Counted from the stretch's first letter, positions 21,841-34,799 are shown. The stretch is 64,000 bases of DNA from Channa striata (GCA_033026295.1 CM065182.1:20706215-20770214); one strand, 5' to 3'. The notes: generated by a model not told the origin, from the sequence alone. Numbers and translations: made by a program.

Positions 21841-24800
21841 TTAGAGTGGTTTCACGATCACTGAGCTGCAGGCAAAAAGTGTGGGGAAGAACTCCACCAT
21901 GAATTTGTTCTTCAGTCGGTGCAGGAAGTGGACATATCGCACCCCGGGTCCGTAGCCAGAGAACACATGCGACACCTGCAGGTCAACATACAGATGTGCA
22001 ATGAAAAACTGATAAAAGTCAAATACTGTCCCTGCTGAGATAGGGTTGAAAATGACTCAAAAACTTACCTCCTTCCAGGTGTGTGAGTAAGTGCTGAGGT
22101 CCTCGGTGGGGTTGACATTGCACTCTGCAATTATTGTGCTTTTGTCAGAACCCAGTAATTTTACATGCAGCTGGTAGATGGACTCGTGCAACTGACTCTC
22201 CTCATACCTGACGAAGTAGCAGATAATTACAAAAGACATTCTGCAGCTTCTGTTGCATTAGATGTTCACAAAATGGTACAACATGCTTAACTACAAAAAC
22301 TAAATTTCTAAGTTTCTATTTTAATATTAGAAACAACTAACTGGCCCCTTCATTACGTACACCTTCAATCCTATTCAGTGGCTCCACCATCACTTCTACT
22401 TTTAAATAGTTATAAATTCAGTTTCTCAGTTGAAACTACCAGAAAGGTGATTATGTTATGTGTTGATTATTGAGGTCATCATGTAGATTCTTACTTGGTT
22501 AGAATGAACTGACAGCACATGACTCTGGATCTCTCTGTTCCCTTTCAGCTGGCCTTTGTGCCCGATCTCATACCTACCCCATGTTTCCTTATAAGATAGC
22601 CACTCTATCAGCCAGTTCCACCTGCTCACTGCCAGATAGTCAAGTTTTTCATGTTTGTTTTGTCTCTTGCTAACTGGCATGTCACTTGTGTTGCTTTTCG
22701 TTTCTCCTTTCTCCTCCATCTCAACATCTGACAAAGGAATTTGTGCTTCCCTGTCCCTTTTGTGCTCATTAGTCCTACACAAATTTATTAAGGTCAGTGC
22801 AGCGATACAACTGAGTGAAGGTCCTTTAGTCAAAATGTTACTTAAAAAGAAATGTCCAGTTTTTGAAGTAGGTCTACAACAGTCAGGAGATATAAAAGAC
22901 TTTTTACTGGCTGAAACCAATCCTACTGTTAACACATCGAGCAATCAAAGTCTAAACTTCCAAAAATAGATACAATACAAAGTAACGAAACAAAACTTCT
23001 AAAATCAACAGTAAAATTATCACAAGCACAAAATGACCTCAAAAAAGGGTCAGTGGCCCTTTTCCTGTGTGTGTCCATTTTTGTGCGACTAAATTTGACC
23101 TTCTAAAATTATTAGGTGGATAAAGTTGAAGCCCTTTTAGCGAAAAATCCCCTTTTTGTTATTGCCTCCACTGCAACTCAATGTCAAATTTAATAATGAT
23201 AAGTTGGTAATCTGTTAGTGTAACTAAGACACCTGAAAACTTATATTTCCTTGAAATATACAATGAAATACATTTTGCGCAGTATGTATAACAGTCAATT
23301 TGGTCTGCTATCACAAAGGCTGTATTCATGGCAAATGCACATAGCATGAATAACTACACCAATAAAAAACATTTTTCAGATGTCACCTGGGCACCTGTAA
23401 CCTGAATTAACAAACTTTAAGCAGGACCAAAAGTAAAAGTAATCTAGTTAAATGGCTTATTTAATAGAGGTTCAATTTCACTTTGTTTTTGTTTTTTAAA
23501 AAAAGCAATGCATTTAATAGTGTGTTTCTTTAATGTTTTAGCTGATAATGGTGGAGCTAATTGTAATAATTTCATATGCAATGTATGTTACAAAATTATC
23601 CTCAGATAAAAAAAAACTGAGATAATTTATAATAATTTGTAATATTTGTTATAATTTATATAATTATTCTGACTCTGCTGAATAGGTCAGGTTAGAGTAG
23701 TAAACTCGCAAGTAGAAGCAAAGTAACTTTACGTCAGAGTGCTAATCATACACTGTCGGGTATAGGAGCTAGAGGGTGGAGTGGATGCTTAATAACCCAC
23801 CAGTCTTGGATGATTATATTGGGCTGAAAATCATCAAGCAACTCATTCCACAGTCCCTCTGCCTTCAGGTCCACAACCTGCTCCATGGAAAACCAGCTGG
23901 GGACAACAGAGAAGATGTTTAGGAGTTAGGATGAACTTATTTACATTGTATGCTAGGCATTACGTATGATGTTTTTTACATTTCTTATTGCAGGTGGAAA
24001 TATATGCTTTCTGCTAAAAACTGTATAACCACATCTACACATCAGACCCGGTGGAAAAAATTTACCTGTACTGAGGCAGTTGACAGATCACAACACCTGG
24101 CGGGATGCCACTTCTGTCATAAGGTAGGACTTCCGTGCTTGTGGACCAGCCAGTAAAGTCACCTAAGAATGAAGGAGGTTGCATTACAATTCATCCGTTT
24201 CGTTGTTTTTATTTTTTAATTTGCCAGTCACTTCTGTCTCTCACCATCTGGCTGAAACCGTGGAGGCCCATGCGTTGGCATGGAAGGCAGCTCAGGCTCA
24301 GGTGGAGGAATGTCCTTACTCAGGCCTGTGAGAGGAATAAGACAAAGAGACAACTGTAGAATGCACCACATCTACGGAAGCCTATGCATCCCCACTGTAA
24401 ACTTCCCAAAGCCAAAGATTACACATTTGTTACTGGGCCACTGGGTGTGTCTCTGTGTTAACAACACACACTCTTAAAGGATTAGAATAATTTAAAAAGG
24501 CATTTTAAAAACATTTTAGTACAAATTGTCTATGACCCTTGACACATCCCTGCCTTGGAAGGCAGATTTGTGCTTGCTGTAACATGAATTGCAGAAAAAT
24601 TACATAATTATAGAAAAAATCTCTCCTGTTTGTGGCTTCTCTTAGTATTACCACCTTCCCTATCTGTGTGTGTTGTATGCAGTGTCCTTATGTTGACATG
24701 ACCGCCAGGATCATGCAAAATACTTAAAAAATGATGACCAATGACTAAAGACTATTTAACGGAGGCAGAAACTGTCCAAAAGTAGGCACATATCTGCCTG

Positions 24801-25263
24801 AAGAGAGACAAAATGACCAAAAACTAAAACCAAAGTCTACAGACTTCACGCTGACACTGAAGATGACATAGATGACTAATGAACAGAACTCCAGATGAGT
24901 AAGCATCTAAAAAAACTGAAATCCACAGAGGATCAGTTATAGAATATCCCGGTTTGCCATAATTAGCCTGTTAAATCGCAACACAACTCTGAATCTTTCG
25001 GCACGTTGGAAACCACTGACATGACAGACCCGTGTAAAACAACGGGCTGAAAACGCCCCCAGCAGTGTTCAGCCTCGGACTCATTACTGGTGCGGAATGA
25101 CACTTTTCAGCGTAGCGGTACCGTGGGGCGCAGGGTTCTTCAGTAAGTTTCTCCCGAGCGGTTTGGCTTCATAGACGGACTTCCAGTCCACAGCGTCGGG
25201 CATCGGGGCGCCCTGCAGACCCCACTCAGCCTCACACTTCTTCTTCCAGTCAATGGCAGCCAT
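21841..25263 (-). CDS. nccrp1: NCCRP1 (F-box-less FBA-domain protein, FBXO50-like), complete
   Basis: Six coding exons: 25263-25122, 24325-24245, 24162-24066, 23896-23801, 22207-22069 and 21975-21841. They sum to 690 nt, 229 aa plus stop, close to the roughly 230-aa fish NCCRP-1. All joins keep frame with GT/AG ends. The N-terminus (MAAIDWKKKCEAEWG) lacks an F-box. The F-box-associated (FBA, sugar-binding fold) domain starts at GRNLLKNP (residues 37-44) and includes DLKAEGLWNELLDD, STYSHTWKEVSHVFSGYGPG and VRYVHFLHRLKNKF. Residues about 53-72 are proline-rich (IPPPEPELP, GPPRF), a feature described for fish NCCRP-1. In fish the family was reported as a surface receptor of nonspecific cytotoxic cells; the mammalian protein is cytosolic, so its role here is not settled. 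No in-frame ATG lies upstream. FBXO2/6/27-type genes share the FBA domain but have an F-box. Confidence 0.93.
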
Positions 25264-25289
25264 GGTGCGAGCAGACGCTGCGTGAACTC

Positions 25290-25323
25290 CCACTGATCCA
25301 TCCAGGAAGTGTGAAACTTTATA
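25290..25323 (-). promoter_or_regulatory. TATA-like element and probable start region of nccrp1
   Basis: Minus-strand TATAAAG is at 25323-25317, about 55 nt before the nccrp1 ATG (25263). This spacing implies transcription starting near 25290 and a 5' UTR of about 25-30 nt. The flanking DNA to 25440 is GC-rich. Confidence 0.45.
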
Positions 25324-26981
25324 CCGCAGTGTGTGTCCATGCCACACCCCGCTGTTGCAACGCGAGCACGCCTACGCACGCACGGAGCTCCGGGGCCTCT
25401 TAAAGCCACAGCAGGTTCGAGCGGAGCCCAGCACAGGTGGAACTGTGGAACTAATTCCATCTGACATGACAAAATATTAAAAGTAATATTTATTTGTCAG
25501 TGTTTTAACCGTGTAACAATAATTAAAGAAGGGGACAACTTTAGGTTTCACCTGCTATTTTTCACATTGGTCCCAAGATACTCATTGTAAATAAAGGAGG
25601 AGACAAATCAGTTGTGAAATAGAATGTGCAATCTGGAAACTGAAGTCACATATGAAAATAGGTAAAAATAAAACTGATCTAAAGCCAATGAAAATCTAAA
25701 GCTGGCATATTCTTCTATTTTATTTTTCATGGTTTACATCTTACAATTGCATAATTTACACTTATAATTAACCACTTAAAGAGTTTACAGTTGTAGAATT
25801 TAGACTCCACAGAACACACCCTAAAGAAGTGAGTCACCTCCGATCCTCAGTTTTATCAGTCACAGGGGCCGCAGCCTGTCCCAGGCCCTTTGCACCTATA
25901 GGATCCCGCCATGGTTCCAGGAATAATGTGGAGAATCTGAAGGCCTGACCTTTGGACAGCTGAGACGCCTATACGTTCACTAGATGAATTTAAGCTTATG
26001 GTGGATTGACGTGGATACAAAGTGCAAGTATTTTGTCTTGAAGTGAATGTTTCCAAGTGAAACACATCCACACACACACACACACAAAAATCTACTTTGT
26101 CCTGCAGTTTTTTAGGCAGGCAGGTGACCAACAGGGACCTCAAGAAGATGTGACTCCCTGTGTTTTATATATAGTAATAATGATAACATGAGTTCAACAA
26201 GATACCTGCTTTCACTTGTTTACATGACTAATTCCAGCTCTTGTTTTTCCAGTTATAGAGCTAGTGCTACTACGAAGTCTGTACCAAAACACAATTAGCG
26301 TGGAGGAAAATATGATGTGATATGTGTGCCAAAAACAGGATTTATTGAAAAAAAAAATAAAACAAAATTCAAAAACAAGAATTGAGTCAATTGTTTAAAA
26401 GCTTTACAAACTCAAAGTATGACCATGTTGCAAACTGGGCGACACGCACAGTAAAATGTCACCACCTTGTGGATAAAAGCTGCAGGAAACACTTAACGTC
26501 CCGTTTTATTGCATACAGTACATATATTTTAAAGGACAGAACAAATGTAGTACCATTTCCAGAACTGATGAAAGAACATATCTTTGAACATTAAGGATTA
26601 TAAGGATCCAAAGACACTACATTCAGTCAGACTCTAGGCCATGAAAATACTTTATCTCCATTGAAAAAGATTTGCATTTCTGCGAAGCTGGAGGACTCAT
26701 GAGAACACGATAAAAAAGCTTTTAGTTGTAGAGCAGGGGGACTGAAATACCCTGTCTGCATGCAAATTTCCTATAAGAAAACCTATATGTTTTGGACATA
26801 CTGTACTGCACCTGACTAAATCACAGGCATGTCTTCTTACTGTGTGACTACATATTTTGTGTTGTACATTTAAATGGTATGAAATTATAAAATTCTTTAA
26901 ATGCTAGTCAGGGGTGTCACAGACGCTTTAAACACAAGAAAAAGCTCACCTAAAAACAGGAATAATGTTGCTTGAACTTAC
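25324..26981. other. Intergenic, nccrp1 upstream region
   Basis: GC-rich to about 25450, then AT-rich. A CA microsatellite is at about 26070-26087. No gene or known repeat was recognised. Confidence 0.5.
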
Positions 26982-27044
26982 GTTTTCTTCTGCCATGGAC
27001 TTCAGCTGTCGATGGCATGAGGTGGACCCCAAGGGCAGCATACC
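26982..27044 (-). CDS. Candidate isolated exon, gene unknown
   Basis: Minus strand: acceptor CTCTTTCTTCGCGAACAG, 63 nt open sequence, then a strong donor GAAAAC|GTAAGTT. Starting at its own ATG it reads MLPLGSTSCHRQLKSMAEEN. It lies about 1.7 kb upstream of nccrp1 and could be an alternative upstream exon or part of an undetected gene. Chance is also possible, since no partner exon was found. Confidence 0.25.
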
Positions 27045-27289
27045 CTGTTCGCGAAGAAAGAGCTGCTGTGTGGACAATATATTTTACAGCGGTGAAATCA
27101 GTTGTAAAATGAACACAGTACCTACTCTACAAAAATGAATCACTCTTGCATTTAATACATTTAAACACAGTAGCAAAACTTTTTTTTGTTCAGACTCAAC
27201 CTATGTTTGAAAGGTAGAAGAAGTGAACACTGTTATATTCTGTAACAGTTCCATTCACTAATATGATCAGAGCTGCCAGTTGTTTGACT

Positions 27290-27545
27290 TGTGTAACTGT
27301 ATGGACAGGTGTGCCGACTTCTTACACACACTTAATTACCCATCGCCTGCAGGGTGCACTGTTTGAGGCCTTACTCCTCCTAAGCATATGTCAAAGTGTT
27401 CCCGGACGAGACACTGAACCCCCCCTAAACGTCTAACCCCAGCTGTTGAGGTTGCACAAGCCAGGGCACTCTGAGCACTGGTCCCATGCCCAGTGAATTA
27501 AGGAGTGTGGCGTCAGGCCATTGGGTATGAAAACCTATCACAGAT
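27290..27545. repeat. Dispersed repeat fragment, teleost type
   Basis: Contains CAAAGTGTTCCCGGACGAGACACTGAACC, CCCCAGCTGTTGAGGTTGCAC and GGTCCCATGCCCAGTGAATTAAGGAGTGTGGCGTCAGGCC. These blocks recur in fish genomes, as remembered, in repeats with a GGACAAGACACTGAACC box. Family name not assigned. Confidence 0.5.
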
Positions 27546-28197
27546 GGTGACCTCCTACAGACGTCGGCTGAAAGAAAAAAGCACTTAAGCTTGAGCATTG
27601 GACTTTGTACACTTCTACTACAACTGGACTCACAGAGCTAGTGCATTTCTGTAGTGACAAGCTGTCTGGGCTGTTGCTCACATCCCAGTTCACACAGTTC
27701 GTTTGAAATTAGGCTCCTGTCTTATGTGTGTAGATCACTTTTTACTCGACACATTTTTTACTCAACGCTGCCATATCCCTTCAAAGGTCAGCCCCACCAA
27801 GACAGCTTTATGGAAGGGGCCATGTTTGTCCTGGAGAAGTCACTGAGCATGTGTACATGCATGTTACACTGCAGAGGCTGCGTGTCATTCACGGTCACAT
27901 CAGTTGTGCAGTGATCCCTGGTCACACACTGCTCAAAGCTTTTGGAATGCCAGCTTTTGATTTACCTATTTTGTGAGCAATAGCAGCTGCATGACATTTT
28001 TCCCTTGTGGTGCAGGGATGAGGTGGAGGACAAATGCAACTTCCCTAATGTGACTTCCTGGTTAGCTCTGCTTACTTGAAGAAAGCATGCAAACAGATTG
28101 CCTTGAAAAAACAAGTAAACTCTAATAGGAATTGTATTTCTATTTACAAATGCTTATTAATTGTTGTACTCTTACAATTTAGCTGACACGACAACAA
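27546..28197. other. Intergenic, nothing recognised
   Basis: No gene, RNA or repeat family recognised between the dispersed repeat and the tandem duplication. Confidence 0.5.
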
Positions 28198-29005
28198 CAG
28201 TGTCCAGTACTTAAAATGTACTTATGGTGTACTCATAACACAGTATGTAGAATTATTATTTCACACAAAGTCATATGCAGTTGAGTGCACTGTCTTTGAA
28301 ATCACACACTTATTTAAGCTGGGCCAGCTAACATGACATTGCCTTCAACTTTCAAGATCTGAGTTGCAGTCACTTTGACAACCACTCGTTGCCTAAACAG
28401 GTCAAATAAGGGTTACTTGTGTAACTTTAGTATTCCAAACTTCTGTCATACAGGACTTTCTACTTAGGTCACATCATCATCAGTCATGGTTTGTTAACCA
28501 TGCCACTCCCACCAAAATTCATGAAGGTGCATTTCTATTGTGACCATACTACATTATACCACAATATTATGCTATTATAACAGTGTGCAGTACTTAAAAT
28601 TGTACTTATGGTGTACTCATAACTCAGTATGTAGTGCTTAGAATTATTATTTCACACAAAGTCATATGCAGTTGAGTGCACTGTTGCCTGTCTATCAAAA
28701 CACACCCTTATTTGAGTTGAGGCAACTAACATGACATTGCACTCAACTTTCAACGTCTGAGTTGAAGTCACTTTGACAACCACATGATTTTCTTGCAAAC
28801 TCATTCTAATCTCTCTGCCTTAAAAAGTCAAATAAGGGTTACTTGTGTAACTTGGACATTCCAAACTTCTGTCATAAGGGACTTTCTACTTTGGTCACAT
28901 CATGATCACTCACGGTTTGTTAATAACGCCACTCCCACCAAAATTCATGAAGGTGCATTACTATTGTAACCATACTACATTATACCAATATACTATGCTA
29001 TTATA
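28198..29005. repeat. Two-copy tandem duplication, unit about 383 bp
   Basis: Copy 1 is 28198-28580 and copy 2 is 28581 to about 29005. Both begin CAGTGT[C/G]CAGTACTTAAAA and share TATTTCACACAAAGTCATATG, GTCAAATAAGGGTTACTTGTG and CACCAAAATTCATGAAGGTG; both end ATGCTATTATA. Copy 2 carries about 35 extra nt near 28785-28825. No open frame is kept between copies. Confidence 0.88.
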
Positions 29006-31529
29006 TACCATACCACTAGAGTAGATAGATCCCCACACAACTGCAACAACATGCATTGACCCAATTAGTAAATAGCTTTATAACCCTGTGAATACCTTCC
29101 TAAAAGTTTTCAGATTAAGCACCTTTTTGTAAATTACCGCCTCTTACTGGTTAAGTTGTGTCATTGCTTAATTTTTTGCAACTATACTTGAATGTTTTAA
29201 GTCAGCTTTACTTGAAAACAATAAGGAGTAGGGAGTTATTTTCACCCTGCAATTACCCCTAACTTGTTAAAAACTACTAAGCTGTTAGATGGACATTCAA
29301 AATGCACATTGTCGCAATTATTAATAATTTACTTTGTCTGACCACTTATTGATTGAAAAATTATCCAGCTTCCTTGCAACACAACCTCACAGCACAATTA
29401 CAGAACATTAATGCAGGGCCTCATAAATTGGATTCCCTTTTGTGGAAAGATTAACCAAAGCTAGAAGGTATCTGATCAAGACCATGGACAAAGAACTGAC
29501 TCCATGAAATTAAATCTGTGTCCTGGGTGGACACCTACCCCCACTGGTGGGGGCCTTCTGACAGGGTGCAGATGAACCAACAAGCCTGGTGTAATTATAA
29601 CCGCCCCCCTGACCACACTATTTACACGTGACTCTAGTTTTATGCTTCAATGGAGTAAGACCAGCGCACAACACTCCCAACAAGCACTGCAAGAAGTGTA
29701 CTAATTTATCTGATTTCCATTTTGTAAAACAATCATTTAAACATGTTCTTGTGAGCAGTTTATCAGCATTCAAAGGCTTTACACTGGTGTAGGTAAAACA
29801 ACGTTTATTTGCACTAATGCACGTTCCGTGCATACCTTAACAAATCATTAAAAATGACTGTTTTTCAACATTTTATGTGATATAATGACCTGTATGCCGC
29901 CGTGCATGCTGCACAGACAGGTGTTGAATTTAATGTTCAAGAGAAGCTTTAAATATAGTCTGCCATGAAGGTGTTATTTATAAATGCTAGCTACGTCACT
30001 GTATTCGGCTGCCAAGCACATAATGTTACTTTGTCAGTCTCACTCCTGCAGTCACTACTTGTAGCAGAAATATTGAAAGTGCACAGTTCTAGTACTACAA
30101 TGTGTCGCACTGTGCTCTCACCTACAAATCTGAGCTTAGCATCCGACACAGATGCAGCTTGACACTGTGCTATTCTAACCCAGGACAGTCCAGTTAGCAC
30201 TGATTCCATTAAAAGTGTCAAGCTGTGTATGTTTCAAGAAAATGTCCTGCAAGGCTACAAACTAGTACTCGCTTCCTCTGACACAGTCCCTTGGGTAAAA
30301 AGACATTGTCCAGGTTTAACCGTGCATAATGAGACTGTACACACTGAAACCAAATCATTCCTTTGTCTGCAAAACAAAACACTACCTCTCTTTGCTTATC
30401 AAGTCCAAGCTCTGATGGGTGAATATTTGTGTGGCCTAATGGGGGGTTCAGCATCTTCTGAATAACATCTTGTGTATGGTTGACATCAGCAGAAGGCACA
30501 TGCGTCAGATCACTGCCCTGTTGCATAACTGTTCTAGACCGGCATTATTCAGTTGCTCTGGTTGAAATGTCAGGAGGCGCCCACTGTATATGCTGTCCCG
30601 TCTGCAGGTGGTACTAATTCCTCCTGAAGCCCAATGGTTGGCCAGACCTATTGTGGGTCTAATTTTTACATATATCAGAAATATAACTAAAGCTTTGAGT
30701 CTTTCCCTCTATAAAATCCAAGTACTCACATTTTGCCTCAGTAAAACTTTTAATCAGTAAACTGAAAAAATAAATCAAGTGTAAGATGCTGCATGAGGAA
30801 ATTTGGCAAAATTATTACATGGTGTGATAGTAGAAACCTGCCCAGAGACTAATTTGGTAACCTTGCTCTTTGAGGGGGGCAGGCAGCGGGCAGCTGTGTA
30901 ACAGGAGATGGGTTTCAATTCAAGGGCAAGGGCACTATGACCAGACTTTGGCAGGGCCAAAAGCATAATGGGGAAAGAGACTGGTAAAATACAACATGAG
31001 AAGAGTTAGGGAACATGCAAGGCAAGGTTTAAAGTGTATAGAACTGTGTGGTGGTTAGATGTGTGTGGGTGGTGGGGGTGGAGGGCGTTCTACATGCTGT
31101 TTTTACAGAGGGGCAGTAATGATACAGAGGACTGGAAGCAACAGGTGTGAACGAGTCAACTGCCAGTCAGAGGTAGCAGGGACACCCCAAAGACAATGCC
31201 TGAGATAACACTTCAACATTTGAATCACTGATGCACTTTTATTTAGGTATTTTGAAAATACAAGAGAAGATATCTCCATCAAGTATCCCTGAGATATAGA
31301 CAGATTCAGATAATGCCCCTAAAAGTTATACAAGTGAAGTAGCTAGTCTAGAAAATGCAGCAGATTTGAACGGCTGTGGAACCAGTTTGGCTGGAGAGCA
31401 CAGACTCTTGTCCTCTCTGACTGACATACAGTAGCTGGATGTTCTGATTGGGCTGTGAAAGTGTGAATCCAAACCTTTGGACAGCAACCTGGGTGTCCAA
31501 TCAATTATATTCCTATATGAAACGTGATG
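29006..31529. other. Intergenic, nothing recognised
   Basis: No exon-like segment, RNA gene or recognised repeat. Short frames near 29965-30526 are open on both strands but lack splice context or family resemblance. Confidence 0.45.
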
Positions 31530-32262
31530 CTTAAAAATTTGTCCTTCTAGATTGGACTGCTGTTCCTATTGTTTGGATGTCTCAGTATGTCCCTTAAAAG
31601 CCTTCAATTAATCCAAAGTAGTGCAGCAAGGTTACTGACTGGTTCTATCAAGCTCCTCTCCTGTGGAACCAGCTCCCAGTCCAGATTCGGGAAGCAGACC
31701 CCTCTCTACTTTTAAGACTAGGCTCCAAACCTTCCTCTTTGATAAAGCTTATAGTTAGTTATAGTCCTGCTGCTATAACCCAGCAGTCTGGGCTTAAGTT
31801 CCCCCCAAGTGCAAAGAGCTACTTTCCTCTTTCTTATCTCTGTACATTTATGTATGTTTCACCACTGTAGGACATTTAACTCTGTGTCTTCTTTGTCCCG
31901 TAGTTGTGCTTCTCCCTCTCTGTCTCTGTCTTCAGGTGTCCCCAGCTTTGGATCTTTGTGTCTTCTAGTCCGCAGTTACTGGTCCTACCATCCTGCCCAA
32001 TGTGTTCTTTCCTTTCTCCACTTTCCACTCACCCCAACTCCAGTCAAGGCAGATGGCCGTCCACCCTGAGCCTGGTTCTGCTGAAGGTTTCTTCCGTTAA
32101 AGGGAGTTTTTCCTCTCCACTGTTGCCTATAGCTGCTCAAGGGGGATTTGTTGGGTTTTCTCTAAATGTCTGTATAGTTTTGACTTTATTATGTAAAGTG
32201 TCTTGAGATGACTTCGTTGTAAATTGGCGCTATATAAATAAAGTTGAATTAAATTGAATTAA
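31530..32262 (+). mobile_element. LINE2-like retrotransposon, 3' end with internal deletion
   Basis: Plus-strand copy. The ORF2 C-terminus is deleted between GTTACTGACTGG and CTATCAAGCTCCTCTCC. It is followed by a long 3' UTR (GTTTCTTCCGTTAAAGGGAGTTTTTCC, GTAAAGTGTCTTGAGATGACTTCGTTGTAAATTGGCGC) and the tail TATATAAATAAAGTTGAATT. Its tail is the best preserved in the window, suggesting a younger insertion. Confidence 0.9.
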
Positions 32263-33180
32263 TTGGAATCAAATATTTTCTTTAAATTGGCTTATATTAG
32301 ATTAGAATTAGAATGAGAAAATAAGACAAGATTATAACAAATAAACATGTTACAGGTTAAAACTGTAAACTAATATACCTCAATTGGAAACTATTATCAA
32401 TCAAAAACAAAAGCCCGCCTCATATTGCAAGCTGCATTGGCCAACATCTTTATTGAAATGATGCACAAAGCATCTGTAGAGAATCAGCATTGGTAAAATG
32501 GTGTGAGATATTTGAGAAAATAGAGTGAGAACGGGGCTAATGAAGCTAATCTCAAAGATGGCATCATCTTTCATCCTCCACATTCCATCTCACAGTCGGT
32601 AGTACCAGCTAAGATTCAATGTCTGGCTTATTAGTTAGAGGTAGACTGAAGTGTGGGTGGTTGAGGAAATTTCTGCTGCAGATCAGTGGGTGTCAACATA
32701 CGGCAGTGTCAACTGTACAGTCCACTGCTATTCAATACCAAAGCCCTGCAAATAGGTATTTACGCAAAAGTCAGTTGGCTTCATCCTCTGCTAACCATTG
32801 GTATCAGTACAGAATTCCACACTAGTTCATAAAATAATGTTGAAATGTTAGAATCTGGAACAAAGCAGTGGAGCAACAGACCAACATTTCCATCCCTAGA
32901 GCAACAGTTTATCCTGATGAGCTGTCACTGAATATAGTGTGTCCATGCTGTTCATAGTGCAAAACTGATAAACTCGGCTTCAAAGGGGCCATTACTCACA
33001 ACTAAGGAGGTATTTGTCAGATGTTAACCATTTTGAATTAAGATAGTCAGTATTTCTCCGATTCAAATAGCAGCCCATACTAAGTACTATATGAACTGAT
33101 ACTTTGGGCAGTGTTCCCAGCCAACCCTTCCCAACCTTAATTCCCAACACAAAGATCCCTGATCTCTGTGGCATGTTTGG
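32263..33180. other. Intergenic, distal upstream of ckm
   Basis: No gene or recognised repeat. The proximal ckm control region begins to the right. Confidence 0.45.
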
Positions 33181-33199
33181 CAAACATGTATCTCAGCTT

Positions 33200-33480
33200 T
33201 TTTCAGTTGCTTCATGTGTTCCAACACACCCCTCACCCACCCTTGTGATCCCCCTTCGCCCCCACCCCCTTTCCCCTCTCAGTTACTCCCAACATCCAAC
33301 TGGTGCTATCTATGGGCCAAAGGTGGGTGAGGGGTGGTGAGGGTACAGCTGCAGTCTTGGGTGACTGACATGTAAATGCATCCCTTTCATAAAGTGTTCA
33401 GTGCACAGGCACTGGCCAATGAGGATGCAGCAGGCACTAAAATGGCCTGGCAAATGGATGAGTGTCTGCTTGCTATATAA
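33200..33480 (+). promoter_or_regulatory. ckm promoter: TATA box and E-box cluster
   Basis: TATATAA at 33474-33480 sits about 30 nt before the presumed start. Upstream are several CANNTG E-boxes: CAGTTG 33204-33209, CATGTG 33213-33218, CAACTG 33297-33302, CAGCTG 33346-33351 and CAAATG 33451-33456. E-boxes bound by MyoD-type factors drive muscle creatine kinase in mammals; their use here is inference. I did not find a clear MEF2 site. Confidence 0.65.
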
Positions 33481-33504
33481 ACCGGGTGCAGAGACCGCCA
33501 GGGT

Positions 33505-33582
33505 TGGGTGACACCTATTTTGGCCGTGGTGAACAGGATCAGATCCCAAGGACTGTTACCGTTGTTCTTGTCTGGTGTTCAG
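33505..33582 (+). other. ckm: ckm noncoding first exon (5' UTR)
   Basis: Placed from the TATA box (start estimated) to a donor at TGTTCAG|GTAAAA. The 5' UTR resumes at 34785 after acceptor TTATTCCAG and reaches the ATG at 34800. A noncoding first exon and long intron 1 match the known muscle creatine kinase gene plan. The start position is an estimate. Confidence 0.65.
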
Positions 33583-34784
33583 GTAAAAAAAAAATTATTA
33601 CAACCATCATTAGTTTTGTGGATTTAAAGAAGAAAGAGAAGAGGTATGGAGACATTTGCAGATTTGGGAAACCAACCAAACATTTAGAATTGCAAAAATG
33701 ACTCTTTTTTGCTACTTTTCTCACAATCAGCAGCTTTGGACACAAAGTCCATGTTTGAATCAAAGGATGAAGACACTCCTGGGACGTGCAATGTCATACG
33801 TAATATAGATCATTAACATTTGTCAAATTATGCTAAAACATAATGCAGCAGCATTGTATACGTGTATGAATATATACTCCTGCTCTCTGCAAATGTTTTT
33901 TTTTTACTGGGACAGTTATTGATAGGGACAGGTGCATTGGTGTGAGACATGTAAGAAAGGCCGTCTAGAGGACCTGACTGTCCTGTAATTCACTGTAGCT
34001 ATTTAAAGTTAAGATTTAAGATTTAACTTTAAGCTGACAAAACAATTGTTTTAAAAAAACGGTCACTGCATTAAAAATATTAGTTCTCCAAATGAATGGG
34101 GCTTATTACTAAAATGTTCCACTGCAGATCACATTTCTTATGATGCAAGAAACATGTAATTGCATGCTTTATTTAGTCATCATCATGTGGTCAGGTCATC
34201 AAGGCAAGGTGAAACTAACTGCAAGGAACCAATATGCATACACCCACTGTATAGATGAACAGAAGTGAAAGGATCTTGGTGGATCGTTGTGAATGAACTG
34301 CGATGAAGAATCTTCTGCTTGTCCGACATCTGTTAAGAGTTCAGATTAGTCTGCTTAGTGCAGCATGATTAAATATTTAAAGATTATGTCTACAGCTGAT
34401 TACAGAATCCCTTGAGGCAAATTTATGATTGATGCTTCTGGGCTCTATGAATGAATGAATGAATTGGATTACAAACACAGTGCAGTGTTTGTAATGGCTG
34501 AATGTATGTAAAACAATAGCAAATAGTTCTTTATGTGTACATATGGAAACTGGCGACGTGTGTACCACAAAAATTAAAATGCTACTTCACTTTACAGAGA
34601 GCAGTTAGATCTGCTGGTGCTAAAAATACCCAGCCAACATGTGTTCCTCCACATGCTCCTCATATTAGACATTTGAGCTGTTAAGAACTTAGTGACACTT
34701 GCAGAGTCTTGTTCTAGTTGTTTTTTTTTTTTTTATCATCCTGAGCCTGAGCCTCATCCCGTGTTTTCTTCCTCATTATTCCAG
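33583..34784 (+). other. ckm: ckm intron 1
   Basis: 1.2-kb intron in the 5' UTR. Muscle creatine kinase genes often have an enhancer in intron 1, but I cannot point to specific sites here. A GAAT tetranucleotide run is near 34448-34463 and a T-run near 34722-34735. Confidence 0.55.
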
Positions 34785-34799
34785 TGTTAGAAAGCAATC

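Noticed and set aside
25264..25347. N-terminal extension of nccrp1 upstream of MAAIDW
   Set aside because: The frame is open but begins with GTG (read as Met), has no ATG, and contains the TATA-like element.
28198..29005. CRISPR-like repeat array
   Set aside because: Only two long copies, no short repeat-spacer pattern, and the genome is eukaryotic.
29965..30526. Gene on either strand from overlapping 65-102 codon frames
   Set aside because: Frames overlap on opposite strands, have no splice signals of quality, and resemble no family.
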